Below are positions 10,015-18,286 of a stretch of DNA of 64,000 nucleotides, piece by piece (positions within the stretch are counted from its first letter, which is position 1; each line of letters starts with the position of its first letter). Source of the stretch: Lysinibacillus antri (GTDB taxonomy: Bacteria > Bacillota > Bacilli > Bacillales_A > Planococcaceae); contig NZ_RYYR01000008.1 in the NCBI RefSeq assembly GCF_003977595.1, positions 62,001 through 126,000 on the forward strand, given 5' to 3'. The notes under the pieces were generated by a model, which was given only the letters and a program-made list of their open reading frames with translations, ran no database searches and was not told where the DNA came from. The position numbers and the translations under genes were made by a program.

Positions 10015-10287
10015 CTATTTTTCGATAATTATTCCGTGGAAAATTTGGGCATCATCTTCGCATGCTTCACAATACTCACATTCATCCTTTGACCAAAATG
10101 CATAATACTTCCCTTCCCTACTTTCCTCATGGTCATATTTATTCCGAAAATCGTCTAACATATTGTTTAATGCTATATTGAACTGTTCTTCAGTATTATA
10201 TACATGTGTTGTTACAATATTTGATTCCCAACCGTCAAATTTCCACCATGGTTCAAAATCTGCTTTCATATATATTAACTTATACAT
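10015..10287 (-). CDS. DUF1033 family protein
   Basis: A 90-residue soluble protein starting MYKLIYMKADFEPWW, the recognisable opening of the DUF1033 family of Bacillales and lactobacilli. A cysteine-rich motif CEYCEACEDD lies near the C-terminus and could bind a metal. The ATG at 10287 is preferred because GGAAAGGG lies ten bases upstream; a TTG three codons earlier is possible. It is a single gene divergent from a chemoreceptor gene. Function is unknown. Confidence 0.8.
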   Translation of the reverse strand: MYKLIYMKADFEPWWKFDGWESNIVTTHVYNTEEQFNIALNNMLDDFRNKYDHEESREGKYYAFWSKDECEYCEACEDDAQIFHGIIIEK

Positions 10288-10406
10288 ATATTTCAAACCC
10301 TTTCCTTCTAATACTTTGTATTTTAGTTAAATCATGATGGAATGTCTATTTTCTAAAACTACTCTGTGATAAAATAACCTTAACAAGTGGGATAAGGAGA
10401 GATATT

Positions 10407-12128
10407 ATGTTTTCATCTTTAAAACCTAAAGCAAATTTAGACCAATTATTCCAAAGAGGTACTGACATCCAAGCTTCTGGGCGTTTTTTAAAAACACTCG
10501 AATATAATCATTTTGCAACTTCCGACCAACAAAATTTACAAGATTTATATAACAAATTACGCAACACAACGAAGATGGATGAAATTTTTACTCATTATTT
10601 AGAGGAAATCTCACCTGATGGGAAAAATCATATTCCGAATGAACAAATTAATACATACTTACATCGATTTTTTGTAGCTGAGCGTAATGAACAATATGTG
10701 AATGACACGATCCAATTTTTCAATTTGTTCAGAGCCAATCATTATGAATTAGGGAAATTAATCGTTGTATTTAATCAATTTTCGTTTTATATCACTACCC
10801 ATGTGCTAAATAACTTTGGGTTAAAACCAATGAAGGCATTTGACTATATGAAATCCTTATCCGCAGCAGTGAATATTGATCAACAATTATTAGTCGAAGT
10901 TTTGACGGAAAAGGTTATTGAAAATGTTGTAAGTGAAATTTCGTCTTTAATGGATGTAAATGCAAAAATTATGTACATGAAAGATCTCATTGTAAGTTTA
11001 GATAAACAGTTTTTAGAAATCCAAACGTCCACTTCGGCAACAGAGGAATTAACTGCTTCCATTGCAGATGTTGCTCGTTCTTCCAATTACATATCTGAAA
11101 AAACGTCAGAATCCGTTCAATATGCCACGAATAGTAAACAGGCGATTGAGCATGCATTAAATGAAATCTTTAAAACAGGCGATACCTTTGCAGAAATAGT
11201 CGACTCATTCGATCATTTAAAAAGACATGTGGATGATATAGAAAATGTCGTGACGCTCATTAATGAAATTGCTGATCAAACAAATTTATTAGCACTAAAT
11301 GCCTCTATTGAAGCAGCTCGTGCTGGAGAGCATGGAAAAGGATTTTCCGTAGTAGCCCAAGAGGTTCGAAAATTAGCTGAAAATACGGTATCCGCATTAA
11401 GCCAAGTATCTAAAAACGTCGGGTCCTTAAAATCTTATTCTACGGATGTAGCCAAATCCATTACAGACACAAATGATATTATTAAACATGCCACAACGGA
11501 AGCAAAAGAAACATTACCGTTACTTTCACAAATCGTAGAAGCAGTGGAACATATTAATCAGGATATTTCCAATACAGCAGCCATTACCGAACAACAAGCA
11601 GCTGCAATTGATGAAATTTCACAACGCATGAATCAAATCCTTCACTTGCAAGAGGATATTCGACAATATAGTTCTAATACGTCTCGAGATATTCATTTAT
11701 TGGGTCAAGAGATTAATCGTTTCCGTAATGATGTCATTCACAATAATACGTCCACATTATCCAGTACGTCCCTATTACATCTATCAAAAGCAGATCATAT
11801 TTTGTGGAAATGGAAAGTATACAATATGTTTTTAGGTTTAGAGAAGCTCCAACCAGGCGACGTATCATCTCATAAAGAGTGCCGCTTAGGTAAATGGTAT
11901 CATTCCGAAAAAACGCGTGAACGTTTTGGCCAACAGAAATCTTACATTGAATTAGATCATTATCACGAACAAGTGCACTACTTTGCTAAAGAAGCGGTTA
12001 CTCAATATACACATGGGAATATTGAACAAGCAGAAAGTTGCTTAAAGGAAATTGAAGTTGCCTCCGAACAAGTTTTATATTATTTAAATGATTTAATTCA
12101 AAACATTTCAAACGAAGCAAAAAACTAG
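10407..12128 (+). CDS. Soluble methyl-accepting chemotaxis protein: globin-like N-terminus and C-terminal CZB domain
   Basis: A 573-residue receptor without membrane segments. Residues 1-175 resemble the all-helical HemAT/protoglobin sensor ([12 protein letters not shown] through [10 protein letters not shown]). The position of the heme-binding proximal histidine appears to hold Asn or Phe in my manual alignment, suggesting a non-heme globin sensor. The MCP signalling hairpin covers about 200-430 with the tip [20 protein letters not shown]. Residues about 455-570 match the chemoreceptor zinc-binding (CZB) pattern: HILWKWKVY, then CRLGKWYH, then HYHEQVH, giving a His/Cys/His/His zinc site. CZB domains sense zinc or hypochlorite-type oxidants. 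It is followed closely by acylphosphatase. MCP and CZB are confident; the globin part is moderate. Confidence 0.85.
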   Translation: MFSSLKPKANLDQLFQRGTDIQASGRFLKTLEYNHFATSDQQNLQDLYNKLRNTTKMDEIFTHYLEEISPDGKNHIPNEQINTYLHRFFVAERNEQYVNDTIQFFNLFRANHYELGKLIVVFNQFSFYITTHVLNNFGLKPMKAFDYMKSLSAAVNIDQQLLVEVLTEKVIENVVSEISSLMDVNAKIMYMKDLIVSLDKQFLEIQTSTSATEELTASIADVARSSNYISEKTSESVQYATNSKQAIEHALNEIFKTGDTFAEIVDSFDHLKRHVDDIENVVTLINEIADQTNLLALNASIEAARAGEHGKGFSVVAQEVRKLAENTVSALSQVSKNVGSLKSYSTDVAKSITDTNDIIKHATTEAKETLPLLSQIVEAVEHINQDISNTAAITEQQAAAIDEISQRMNQILHLQEDIRQYSSNTSRDIHLLGQEINRFRNDVIHNNTSTLSSTSLLHLSKADHILWKWKVYNMFLGLEKLQPGDVSSHKECRLGKWYHSEKTRERFGQQKSYIELDHYHEQVHYFAKEAVTQYTHGNIEQAESCLKEIEVASEQVLYYLNDLIQNISNEAKN

Positions 12129-12155
12129 TTTCATAATAAAAGGAGCAAGATTTAC

Positions 12156-12437
12156 ATGGCAAAACGGGCACATATTATTTTTTTCGGAGATGTCGATGGG
12201 ACAGGCTATCGCTTTTTTATTAAGCAAAAAGCGATCGTCCTCGGGTTAAAAGGCTTCTGCAAATTAAACGCAAAAAAACAAATTGAAGTTGAGGTTGAAG
12301 GAAAAACAAATTCCATCGATGAATTTTTAAAATTTGTCGAAAAAGGCGTCAGTCCTCAGGCGGATTCAAACGGATTTACCGTTGAGATATATGATGAATT
12401 AAAAGGATATGTTACGATGGAGTCGGATATTGTTTAA
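12156..12437 (+). CDS. acyP: Acylphosphatase
   Basis: A 93-residue ferredoxin-like fold that hydrolyses acyl phosphates such as acetyl phosphate. The phosphate-binding loop is GDVDGTGYRFF (usually GxVQGVGFR), with the catalytic arginine at 19. The substrate-binding asparagine is probably Asn38 in FCKLNAKKQ. The loop is slightly divergent from the consensus but keeps both key residues. The ATG follows AAAGGAG. It lies 27 bases after the chemoreceptor gene and may be co-transcribed. Confidence 0.85.
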   Translation: MAKRAHIIFFGDVDGTGYRFFIKQKAIVLGLKGFCKLNAKKQIEVEVEGKTNSIDEFLKFVEKGVSPQADSNGFTVEIYDELKGYVTMESDIV

Positions 12438-12451
12438 CCGACTCCACTTTT
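12419..12451 (+). terminator. Terminator overlapping the acyP stop
   Basis: GGAGTCGG inside the last codons pairs with CCGACTCC just after the stop, followed by ACTTTTATT. Confidence 0.65.
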
Positions 12452-12532
12452 ATTGTAAACTAAAATAAAACATATGAAACTTTTCCATGCTAATGTACGT
12501 ATTACAATTATAGAACAATAGGAGGTACGAGT

Positions 12533-13183
12533 ATGCTTGGAGCAATGAATTTTATTACCCGTCATGCGCTCAATTTTTTAATAAGCTCTTCAATTTTTGT
12601 AGTATCGATTGTTAATTTGGATCTTGGCATGTTTTTCGTGCCCGTTTTAACAATTGCTTCATACTACTTAAGTAATAAAGGGATTAAAGCGTTTCAAAAA
12701 TCAAGAAAAAGTAAAGAGTTCGGCATGTCCCGCTCTGAATATAAACAAATTGAAGCACAACTAAAAACGGCGAAAGGTCATTTAAATGCTTTAACACAAC
12801 AATTTGTTCGTGTACGTTCTTTACGTTCTTTCAAATTACTAAATGAAATGACAAAACTTTCGAAACGCATTATTAATATCGTCCAGTCTAATCCAAATAA
12901 GTTTTACTCAGTTGAAGATTTCTTTTACTCCCATTTACCGTCTGCGGTAGAGCTAACAAAAACATATACAATGTTAAGTCAGCAACAAGTAAAAGATACC
13001 GAAATTCATTTAGCCCTAGAAGATACACGAAAAACATTAAAAGACTTACATGGTACAATGGAACAAGATTTAAAAGCAGCATTAGAGTCTGATTTAGAAA
13101 GCTTACGAATTGAACTCGATTTTGTTAAACTTGAAAATGAAAAGAAACGTCAACAAATTGATTTTCGGGGTGACCAACGATGA
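12533..13183 (+). CDS. xpaC: XpaC-like 5-bromo-4-chloroindolyl phosphate hydrolysis family protein
   Basis: A 216-residue protein with two hydrophobic helices near the N-terminus (about 12-48), then a long charged coiled-coil-rich region. The KSKEFGMSRSEYKQIEAQL segment and overall layout match XpaC. Despite the name, enzymatic activity for the family is doubtful; it always travels with TelA and may be a membrane partner in envelope or toxic-anion stress. The start has AGGAGG at good distance, and the stop overlaps the telA ATG (ATGA), so the pair is translationally coupled. Confidence 0.8.
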   Translation: MLGAMNFITRHALNFLISSSIFVVSIVNLDLGMFFVPVLTIASYYLSNKGIKAFQKSRKSKEFGMSRSEYKQIEAQLKTAKGHLNALTQQFVRVRSLRSFKLLNEMTKLSKRIINIVQSNPNKFYSVEDFFYSHLPSAVELTKTYTMLSQQQVKDTEIHLALEDTRKTLKDLHGTMEQDLKAALESDLESLRIELDFVKLENEKKRQQIDFRGDQR

Positions 13184-14286
13184 CAGAAAAAAAGAGCTCT
13201 AACAATCCACTTGAAGCGCTTCCAACTAGTGGGGGCTCTTTTTTTGATGTGGAATTAAGTCAAAACACCACATCCTCCCCTACGTTTTATACGTTAAATA
13301 CAGAAGACCAATCCCGCGCACTTCTCGTTGCAAGTAAACTGGATGTTTCCGTTTACGAGAATGTGCTAAAGTTTGGAAGCGATGTTCAACAATCATTAAA
13401 AAACTTTACCCATAATATGCTAGTGCGCGTACAACGAAACGATACGTCTCCAATTCGTGAAGTGCTTCATAAATTAATGGAACACCTCGAATCCATTAAT
13501 CCTGATGATTTAATCGAAAATGAACGAGGATTTTTTAGTAAATTATTTAAAAAGACAAAATCATCGATACAAGAAGTGGTTTCGCAATACAATCGACTAA
13601 GCAAACATATTGACCGCTTAAGTATTCAATTGCAGCATGCTCAAAAAGGTTTGTTAAATGATATGAACATGTTAAATGATTTATATCATTTAAATGAAGA
13701 CTACTTTCACAATTTAACGATTTACATAGCCGCTGGGGAAATGAAGCGGGATGATTTATTAAAAAATGAGTTGCCTAAATTAGAAGCCCTTGTGGCGACG
13801 TCGTCAAACCCGATGGATCAACAGCGTTTAAATGACCTAAAAACGTCCATTGAATGGATTGATAAACGAATTTATGATTTACAAATATCTCGTGAAATCG
13901 CGATCCAAACCGCACCACAAATAAGGCTAATCCAACAAACGAATCAAATGTTAGTTGAAAAAATTCAAAGTTCCGTCATGTCCACGATTCCGTTATGGCA
14001 ATCACAAATTTCGATGCTCATTAATATAAACAACCAGCGACGAGCAAACATGACAACCCAACGCTTAATGGAAACATCCGATAAAATGATTCAAAAAAAT
14101 GCTAAGATGCTAGACGTAACCGGAAAAGATGCAAAACGTTACAAAACGATTACCCACGAAGACGTCGATCATTTTAAAGAAACACAAATGAAATTACTCC
14201 ACTCCATTGAAGAAACATTACGTGTACAAGCAAAGAGCAACGAACAACAAGCGGCCATCGATGTAAATATAGAGCAGCTTAAATAA
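13180..14286 (+). CDS. telA: Toxic anion resistance protein TelA family (YaaN-like)
   Basis: A 368-residue, mostly helical, soluble protein of the TelA/KlaA family. The sequence contains the family-typical LNDLYHLNEDYFHNLTIYIA segment, followed by IDKRIYDLQISREIAIQTAPQIRLIQ. Members are linked to tellurite and antimicrobial resistance by an unknown mechanism. It overlaps xpaC by four bases, the same order as xpaC-yaaN in B. subtilis, and ends at a strong terminator. Confidence 0.9.
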   Translation: MTEKKSSNNPLEALPTSGGSFFDVELSQNTTSSPTFYTLNTEDQSRALLVASKLDVSVYENVLKFGSDVQQSLKNFTHNMLVRVQRNDTSPIREVLHKLMEHLESINPDDLIENERGFFSKLFKKTKSSIQEVVSQYNRLSKHIDRLSIQLQHAQKGLLNDMNMLNDLYHLNEDYFHNLTIYIAAGEMKRDDLLKNELPKLEALVATSSNPMDQQRLNDLKTSIEWIDKRIYDLQISREIAIQTAPQIRLIQQTNQMLVEKIQSSVMSTIPLWQSQISMLININNQRRANMTTQRLMETSDKMIQKNAKMLDVTGKDAKRYKTITHEDVDHFKETQMKLLHSIEETLRVQAKSNEQQAAIDVNIEQLK

Positions 14287-14290
14287 AGAC

Positions 14291-14330
14291 AAAAGACGCA
14301 TCTCTCGAATTACGAGAATGCGTCTTTTTA
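14291..14330 (+). terminator. Terminator of xpaC-telA
   Basis: AAGACGCAT and ATGCGTCTT enclose a second pairing TCTCG/CGAGA, followed by TTTTA. Confidence 0.85.
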
Positions 14331-14339
14331 ATAGTAAAA

Positions 14340-14537
14340 TCACTCAAAATAATCTTTATAATACCCGCCAACATTGCCAGTGTTATCAATGACAAAAATA
14401 AATTCTTCTGTTTCATTTTTCACTTCATATTCTTTTCCAACTGTTAACACGTTTGACACTAAATATTTTTCAGCGTTCGTATTCACACATGTTACTTTAC
14501 GAATTGTTGGAGCATCTTTCCATTTTAAATTTAGCAT
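14340..14537 (-). CDS. Small conserved protein (probably DUF6501)
   Basis: A 65-residue soluble protein, LKWKDAPTIRKVTCVNTNAE onward. It contains the phrase VLTVGKEYEVKNETEEFIFV and then IDNTGNVGGYYKDYFE at the end. I recall this as a small conserved Bacillales family (DUF6501), but the number is from memory. The ATG has an AGGT ribosome-binding site. It is convergent with telA. Function is unknown. Confidence 0.7.
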   Translation of the reverse strand: MLNLKWKDAPTIRKVTCVNTNAEKYLVSNVLTVGKEYEVKNETEEFIFVIDNTGNVGGYYKDYFE

Positions 14538-14704
14538 TCAATTTACCTCGCTTTAACTTTCTTTCATGTTTCTATATTATATACGATTTCGGTTGTTTGT
14601 GGAAATTAAATCTAAAATTTACCCCTCCTATTCTCATCTATTGTGTTTTAGTTGTCGATAATGCTACCATTTAGATAGATTCAACGAAAAAGGAGGTTTT
14701 TACT

Positions 14705-14800
14705 ATGGCTTTTGGCGGTGTACCAATGTGGTTTTTTGTCATCGCAATCATTTTTGCAATTGTCTTTATTATCATATCTGAATGGAACTCAAGAAGCTGA
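14705..14800 (+). CDS. Small single-pass membrane protein (31 aa)
   Basis: A 31-codon gene MAFGGVPMWFF... with one hydrophobic helix (about 9-25, VIAIIFAIVFIII) and a short polar tail EWNSRS. The ribosome-binding site AAAGGAGG lies eight bases before the ATG, which is strong support for translation. No homologue is recognised. It ends eight bases before the 3' end of the convergent anti-sigma-like gene. Confidence 0.6.
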   Translation: MAFGGVPMWFFVIAIIFAIVFIIISEWNSRS

Positions 14801-14808
14801 GCGAACTA

Positions 14809-15753
14809 TTATATATTCATACTAAATAGAATGGTAATCATTAATATGCCGATCGATGAACAAATTAATAAATACAACGCAGCATTATTTTGTGCATATT
14901 TCTTTTCAATGTAAAAACTAATTGCGATTGTAACAATGAAGACAAGCAGTATCCAGTATAAGTGAATGATGAATTGTAATAGAATTGTCGAAATTAGGAA
15001 TACACCATATAACGTTATGCATCCATAAATAATTGCCTTTGCAATCTTATTTTCCCCGCCATATACGATTTTCTCCAAATCATATTTTCTTTTTAAATAT
15101 CTCTCTAAAACAAAAGAAATGATGGCATTAGCAAGAATAACAATTGAAACCCAGCTTGATATCTGATTGTCATCTAATACTTGCCAAAGTATGTGATCTA
15201 ACGTTGCCAATTCCATGTCATCTTTTGTTTCAATAAAGTACCATTGTTTCTCGTCTACATTGTAGAGATAGCCTATTTTATTTTGTAATATTTTATACTT
15301 CCCTTCCGATCCATCATCATACTTTAATATAACATCGGAATAGATCCCATTTTGATAAATTGCAGAAGGCTTTGGTACATCCACTTTTATCATTTTCTCT
15401 AAATACGTTTCGAGCTTCCCTAATTGCTCTTGATCATCATTTTTATGAATATAGGTATAGTAGTTCGAGTTTTTCGCTTTAAATTCATCGTATTCAGTGT
15501 CATTGATAAAAAAGATTGCTTGTAGTGTTGGATTAATAACCGTTCCTTGAAGCGGTTTTTCAGTAAATTGTGTTGAATTTAATAGCGCAAACACTAACAT
15601 CACGATTGCAACTGTCACAAAACCAGATAACACTTTAACTCCAGATTTAGGCTTTTTCATTTTCTTCTCAATTTTTTGCCAGGATTGTTTTTCATTGTTC
15701 GGATTGCGTGGTAAATCGTTTAGTTCATCCCAAATTGACTTTTTGTTATTCAT
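14809..15753 (-). CDS. Membrane protein, probable anti-sigma factor for the adjacent ECF sigma
   Basis: A 314-residue protein. Residues 1-40 are cytoplasmic and polar (IWDELNDLPRNPNNEKQSWQ), then comes one helix (about 42-60). An extracellular domain (to about 200) containing DDGSEGKYKILQ and YLYNVDEKQWYFI follows. Three or four C-terminal helices (about 203-222, 245-268, 270-285, 293-312) complete it. It begins inside the stop region of the ECF sigma gene (8-base overlap), the usual arrangement for a cognate membrane anti-sigma factor. No zinc-finger anti-sigma motif is visible. The role is inferred from position and topology. Confidence 0.6.
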   Translation of the reverse strand: MNNKKSIWDELNDLPRNPNNEKQSWQKIEKKMKKPKSGVKVLSGFVTVAIVMLVFALLNSTQFTEKPLQGTVINPTLQAIFFINDTEYDEFKAKNSNYYTYIHKNDDQEQLGKLETYLEKMIKVDVPKPSAIYQNGIYSDVILKYDDGSEGKYKILQNKIGYLYNVDEKQWYFIETKDDMELATLDHILWQVLDDNQISSWVSIVILANAIISFVLERYLKRKYDLEKIVYGGENKIAKAIIYGCITLYGVFLISTILLQFIIHLYWILLVFIVTIAISFYIEKKYAQNNAALYLLICSSIGILMITILFSMNI

Positions 15754-16237
15754 CCTCCTCCACCCCTTTCCATATACCTCTTAACGCTTTTAAGGCTGCC
15801 CTTTGCGTATTTTTCACTTTATCAGTACTCCATCCTAACACTTCGGCTGTTTCTTCAATTGATAGTTGCTCAATTTTCCTTAACACTAATACTTCACGGT
15901 AGCTTACTTTTAATTTCGATAATGCATAAAATAGTTCTTTTCGATTTTCGTTCTCCACGATGTACGCTATTGCGCTATCCTGTACGATTTGTTCATGCGA
16001 TTGTATAAAGGGGATGAATTGAATAATACGCTTTCGTCGCAAATAATCATACACTACATTTCTCGCAACTTTTCGAAGCCAGGTCAGCTCGCTCGCTTCA
16101 TTGCGAAAGTGATCGTAATTTTTATACGCTTTTAAAAACGTATCCTGCAATAGATCTTCAGCAATCGTTTCATTTTGAACAAGATAAAATATGTATTTAA
16201 AAATGCTTCTATTATGTGCTCGATATAATCGTTCCAA
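15746..16237 (-). CDS. ECF (extracytoplasmic function) RNA polymerase sigma factor
   Basis: A 163-residue sigma factor with only regions 2 and 4. Region 2 includes AEDLLQDTFLKAYKNYDHF and WLRKVARNVVYDYLRRK. Region 4 contains the YREVLVLRKIEQLSIEETAE helix-turn-helix followed by WSTDKVKNTQRAALKAL. The start is TTG with AGGAGG seven bases upstream; the nearest ATG would remove part of region 2. A possible ECF-type promoter lies upstream at 16265-16290, consistent with autoregulation. The downstream gene probably encodes the anti-sigma factor. Confidence 0.9.
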   Translation of the reverse strand: MERLYRAHNRSIFKYIFYLVQNETIAEDLLQDTFLKAYKNYDHFRNEASELTWLRKVARNVVYDYLRRKRIIQFIPFIQSHEQIVQDSAIAYIVENENRKELFYALSKLKVSYREVLVLRKIEQLSIEETAEVLGWSTDKVKNTQRAALKALRGIWKGVEEDE

Positions 16238-16264
16238 TACCTTACCTCCTTCCCTACAACTATA

Positions 16265-16290
16265 GACGAATATGTGTTGGAAAAAGTGTA
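16265..16290 (-). promoter_or_regulatory. Candidate ECF-type autoregulatory promoter
   Basis: On the minus strand TACAC is followed after 17 bases by CGTC (in CGTCTATAG), resembling the AAC...CGTC layout of Bacillus ECF promoters, 28 bases before the sigma factor start. Confidence 0.45.
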
Positions 16291-16382
16291 AAAATAATGC
16301 TAAAAAACGCTAGAGTATGTTATTAAAGGCTCTATTAACATGTTGAATCCTTAAGATACAGTAACATACTCCAACTTTAAAG

Positions 16383-16408
16383 ACGCGGCCTACCATTGTA
16401 AGCCGCGT
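16383..16408. repeat. GC-rich hairpin in the ECF upstream region
   Basis: ACGCGGC and GCCGCGT form a perfect 7-bp stem around a 12-base loop. No T-run follows on either strand, so termination is doubtful. Confidence 0.4.
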
Positions 16409-16442
16409 AATAAATCTAGAAAGTTTTGTTGATTCTATCTTA

Positions 16443-16530
16443 TGTGAGCGGACCTTACACTAAGCACAATAACAAGTCGAAAGACACGTTTCAACGTGGC
16501 TCTGCGGCTTGTGTGCTAAGTCCGCTCACA
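16443..16530. repeat. Elaborate 88-nt multi-segment hairpin, unknown function
   Basis: TGTGAGCGGAC (16443-16453) and its exact complement (16520-16530) form the outer 11-bp stem. Inside it AGCACA pairs with TGTGCT, then CAAGTCG with CGGCTTG (one G-T pair), and CACGTT with AACGTG around a 2-base TC loop. This is far more structure than a terminator needs. No ORF of note lies here. It sits between the ECF promoter and the end of the transporter operon. Confidence 0.6.
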
Positions 16531-16594
16531 AAGCAACTCCCAATAAGAATATTCATTAGTAATTCATTAAACATTTTCTACAAGGCCAAATCCC

Positions 16595-16632
16595 TAAAAA
16601 AAAGGCAAATCCCACATAATATGGAATTTGCC
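16595..16632 (-). terminator. Terminator of the lysine-type ABC transporter operon
   Basis: On the minus strand GGCAAATTCCA and TGGGATTTGCC form the stem, followed by TTTTTTTT, directly after the ATPase stop. Confidence 0.85.
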
Positions 16633-16638
16633 CTTTAA

Positions 16639-17376
16639 TTATTTTAATGTACGTTTTAAAAACTCTTTTGTTCTTTCATGTTTTGGATTGACAAGGACTT
16701 GCTCAGGCGGTCCTTCTTCCACGATGACCCCTTTATCCATAAAGACAATACGATCGGATACTTCTTTTGCAAACTCCATCTCATGGGTAACAATTAACAT
16801 CGTGTTTCCTTCATCGGCTAATTGACGCATGACCTTTAACACTTCCCCAACCATTTCTGGATCAAGCGCAGACGTCGGTTCATCAAATAACATCACTTCT
16901 GGATCCATCGCAAGTGCTCTCGCAATGGCAACACGTTGCTTTTGACCCCCAGATAATTGTTTTGGTTTTGCATTTATGTACTGATCCATTCCAACCGTTT
17001 TTAAGTATTTTAAAGCATTAGCTTTGGCTGCATCTTTCGAACGTTTTAGTACCTTCAGTTGTCCGACCATACAATTTTTCAAGACATTATGGTTGTTAAA
17101 TAAGTTAAACTGTTGGAAAACCATTCCTAAATGAGTACGGTATTTTCTAACATCGTGTTTATCGTCTAAAATATTTTCGCCATTGTAAATGATCTCTCCA
17201 CCACTTGGCACTTCAAGAAGATTAATACAGCGTAATAACGTCGATTTCCCTGAACCAGAAGAACCGATTAAGCACACTACTTCACCCTTATTTACAGTAA
17301 AGTTTACATCGCGTAGTACTTCATGATTGCCAAATGATTTATTTAGATGTTTGATTTCAATAACTTTTTCCATCAT
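16639..17376 (-). CDS. Polar amino-acid ABC transporter, ATP-binding protein (probably lysine)
   Basis: A 245-residue ATPase of the polar amino-acid uptake family. Walker A is GSSGSGKST, the signature [15 protein letters not shown], Walker [15 protein letters not shown], and the switch histidine is in TLIVTHEME written here MLIVTHEME. It drives import together with the permease and binding protein encoded immediately upstream. The start has GGAGATAGA before tandem ATGs. Specificity for lysine is inferred from the L-box upstream of the operon; the ATPase itself is not diagnostic. Confidence 0.93.
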   Translation of the reverse strand: MMEKVIEIKHLNKSFGNHEVLRDVNFTVNKGEVVCLIGSSGSGKSTLLRCINLLEVPSGGEIIYNGENILDDKHDVRKYRTHLGMVFQQFNLFNNHNVLKNCMVGQLKVLKRSKDAAKANALKYLKTVGMDQYINAKPKQLSGGQKQRVAIARALAMDPEVMLFDEPTSALDPEMVGEVLKVMRQLADEGNTMLIVTHEMEFAKEVSDRIVFMDKGVIVEEGPPEQVLVNPKHERTKEFLKRTLK

Positions 17377-17394
17377 TCTATCTCCTTACGCGAA

Positions 17395-18126
17395 TTATAG
17401 CATTTGTTGTTCTCTTCGTTGTTCTACTTGGTATGCATTTTGACCATCCATCTTCTTCTCAATTATACGTAAAATTCGTGATGCGATAAATGTCATAATT
17501 AAATACATAATACATGTAATTACGTACGATTCGGCAAAGCGGAAGTTCGCCCCAGCAATGGATTTCGTTGTAAAGAATAATTCTGTTACACTAATTACGC
17601 TTAATACAGCAGAATCTTTAATATTCATAATTAATTGGTTACCTGTCGCTGGTAAGATGTTACGGAATACTTGAGGTAAAATAACATGAATCATCGTTTG
17701 GAAATGGCTCATACCAATTGCTTCCGCTGCTTCGTATTGACCTTTTTCAATCGATACAATACCACCACGTACGTATTCAGCCATATATGCTCCCGTGTTT
17801 AACCCGACAACGACTACCGCTGCTACAAATCGATCCATTTCGTATCCGTAAGAAGCAACTCCATAGAATACGACCATTGCTTGTACAATCATTGGTGTGC
17901 CACGGAAGATTTCTACGTAAACAGTCAATAGGAAGTTGAAGATTTTAAGAATAACAGACTTAATTGATTTCTTACGCATTGGGATCGTATGCATAACACC
18001 GATGAATAATCCGATAAGAGCACCAATAATTGTACTAAATAGCGCAATTAATAATGTCATATAAGCGCCACGTAAATAACTTGGCCAATTTTCTTGTAGA
18101 ATTGAAAGTATTATTTCAAAACTCAT
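17395..18126 (-). CDS. Polar amino-acid ABC transporter, permease (probably lysine)
   Basis: A 243-residue inner-membrane permease of the HisM/GlnP family with about five helices. It starts MSFEIILSILQENWPSYLRG, carries the typical VEIFRGTPMIVQ segment, and has the EAA coupling loop EAAEAIGMSHFQTMIHVILP. The ATG follows AGGAGG. It lies between the binding protein and the ATPase gene. A terminator (18240-18272) upstream of it would let the binding-protein message exceed the permease message. Confidence 0.93.
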   Translation of the reverse strand: MSFEIILSILQENWPSYLRGAYMTLLIALFSTIIGALIGLFIGVMHTIPMRKKSIKSVILKIFNFLLTVYVEIFRGTPMIVQAMVVFYGVASYGYEMDRFVAAVVVVGLNTGAYMAEYVRGGIVSIEKGQYEAAEAIGMSHFQTMIHVILPQVFRNILPATGNQLIMNIKDSAVLSVISVTELFFTTKSIAGANFRFAESYVITCIMYLIMTFIASRILRIIEKKMDGQNAYQVEQRREQQML

Positions 18127-18139
18127 AAATATCCTCCTA

Positions 18140-18215
18140 AATTGATAAGCAGCATACGCTCACGAAAGCCCTTGAGGAGCTTGCGCCTGTAGCTAGACAC
18201 TGTTCAAACTCTCAA
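18140..18215 (-). repeat. Dispersed intergenic repeat (TGTCTAGCT type)
   Basis: On the minus strand this contains GTTTGAACAGTGTCTAGCTA followed by a GC-richer arm with GGCGCAAGCTCCTCAAGG. It resembles the TGTCTAGCT-nCAGCGCC repeat I recall from intergenic regions of many Bacillaceae genomes. A shorter relative lies at 26284-26299 (15 of 16 core bases the same). Confidence 0.4.
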
Positions 18216-18239
18216 AATTTATCGTTTTCTTGTTCTTTA

Positions 18240-18272
18240 AAAAAGTTATCACTGGCCGAGTGCGACCAGTGA
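18240..18272 (-). terminator. Terminator between binding protein and permease genes
   Basis: TTATCACTGG and CCAGTGATAA form a 10-bp stem on the minus strand around a GC-rich loop, followed by CTTTTTT. Partial read-through would set the ratio of binding protein to permease. Confidence 0.85.
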
Positions 18273-18286
18273 TAATCCACTTGCTA

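Noticed and set aside
16443-16530. Considered as a tRNA or a transposon end
   Set aside because: No cloverleaf with a T-loop motif, no target-site duplication and no transposase nearby.
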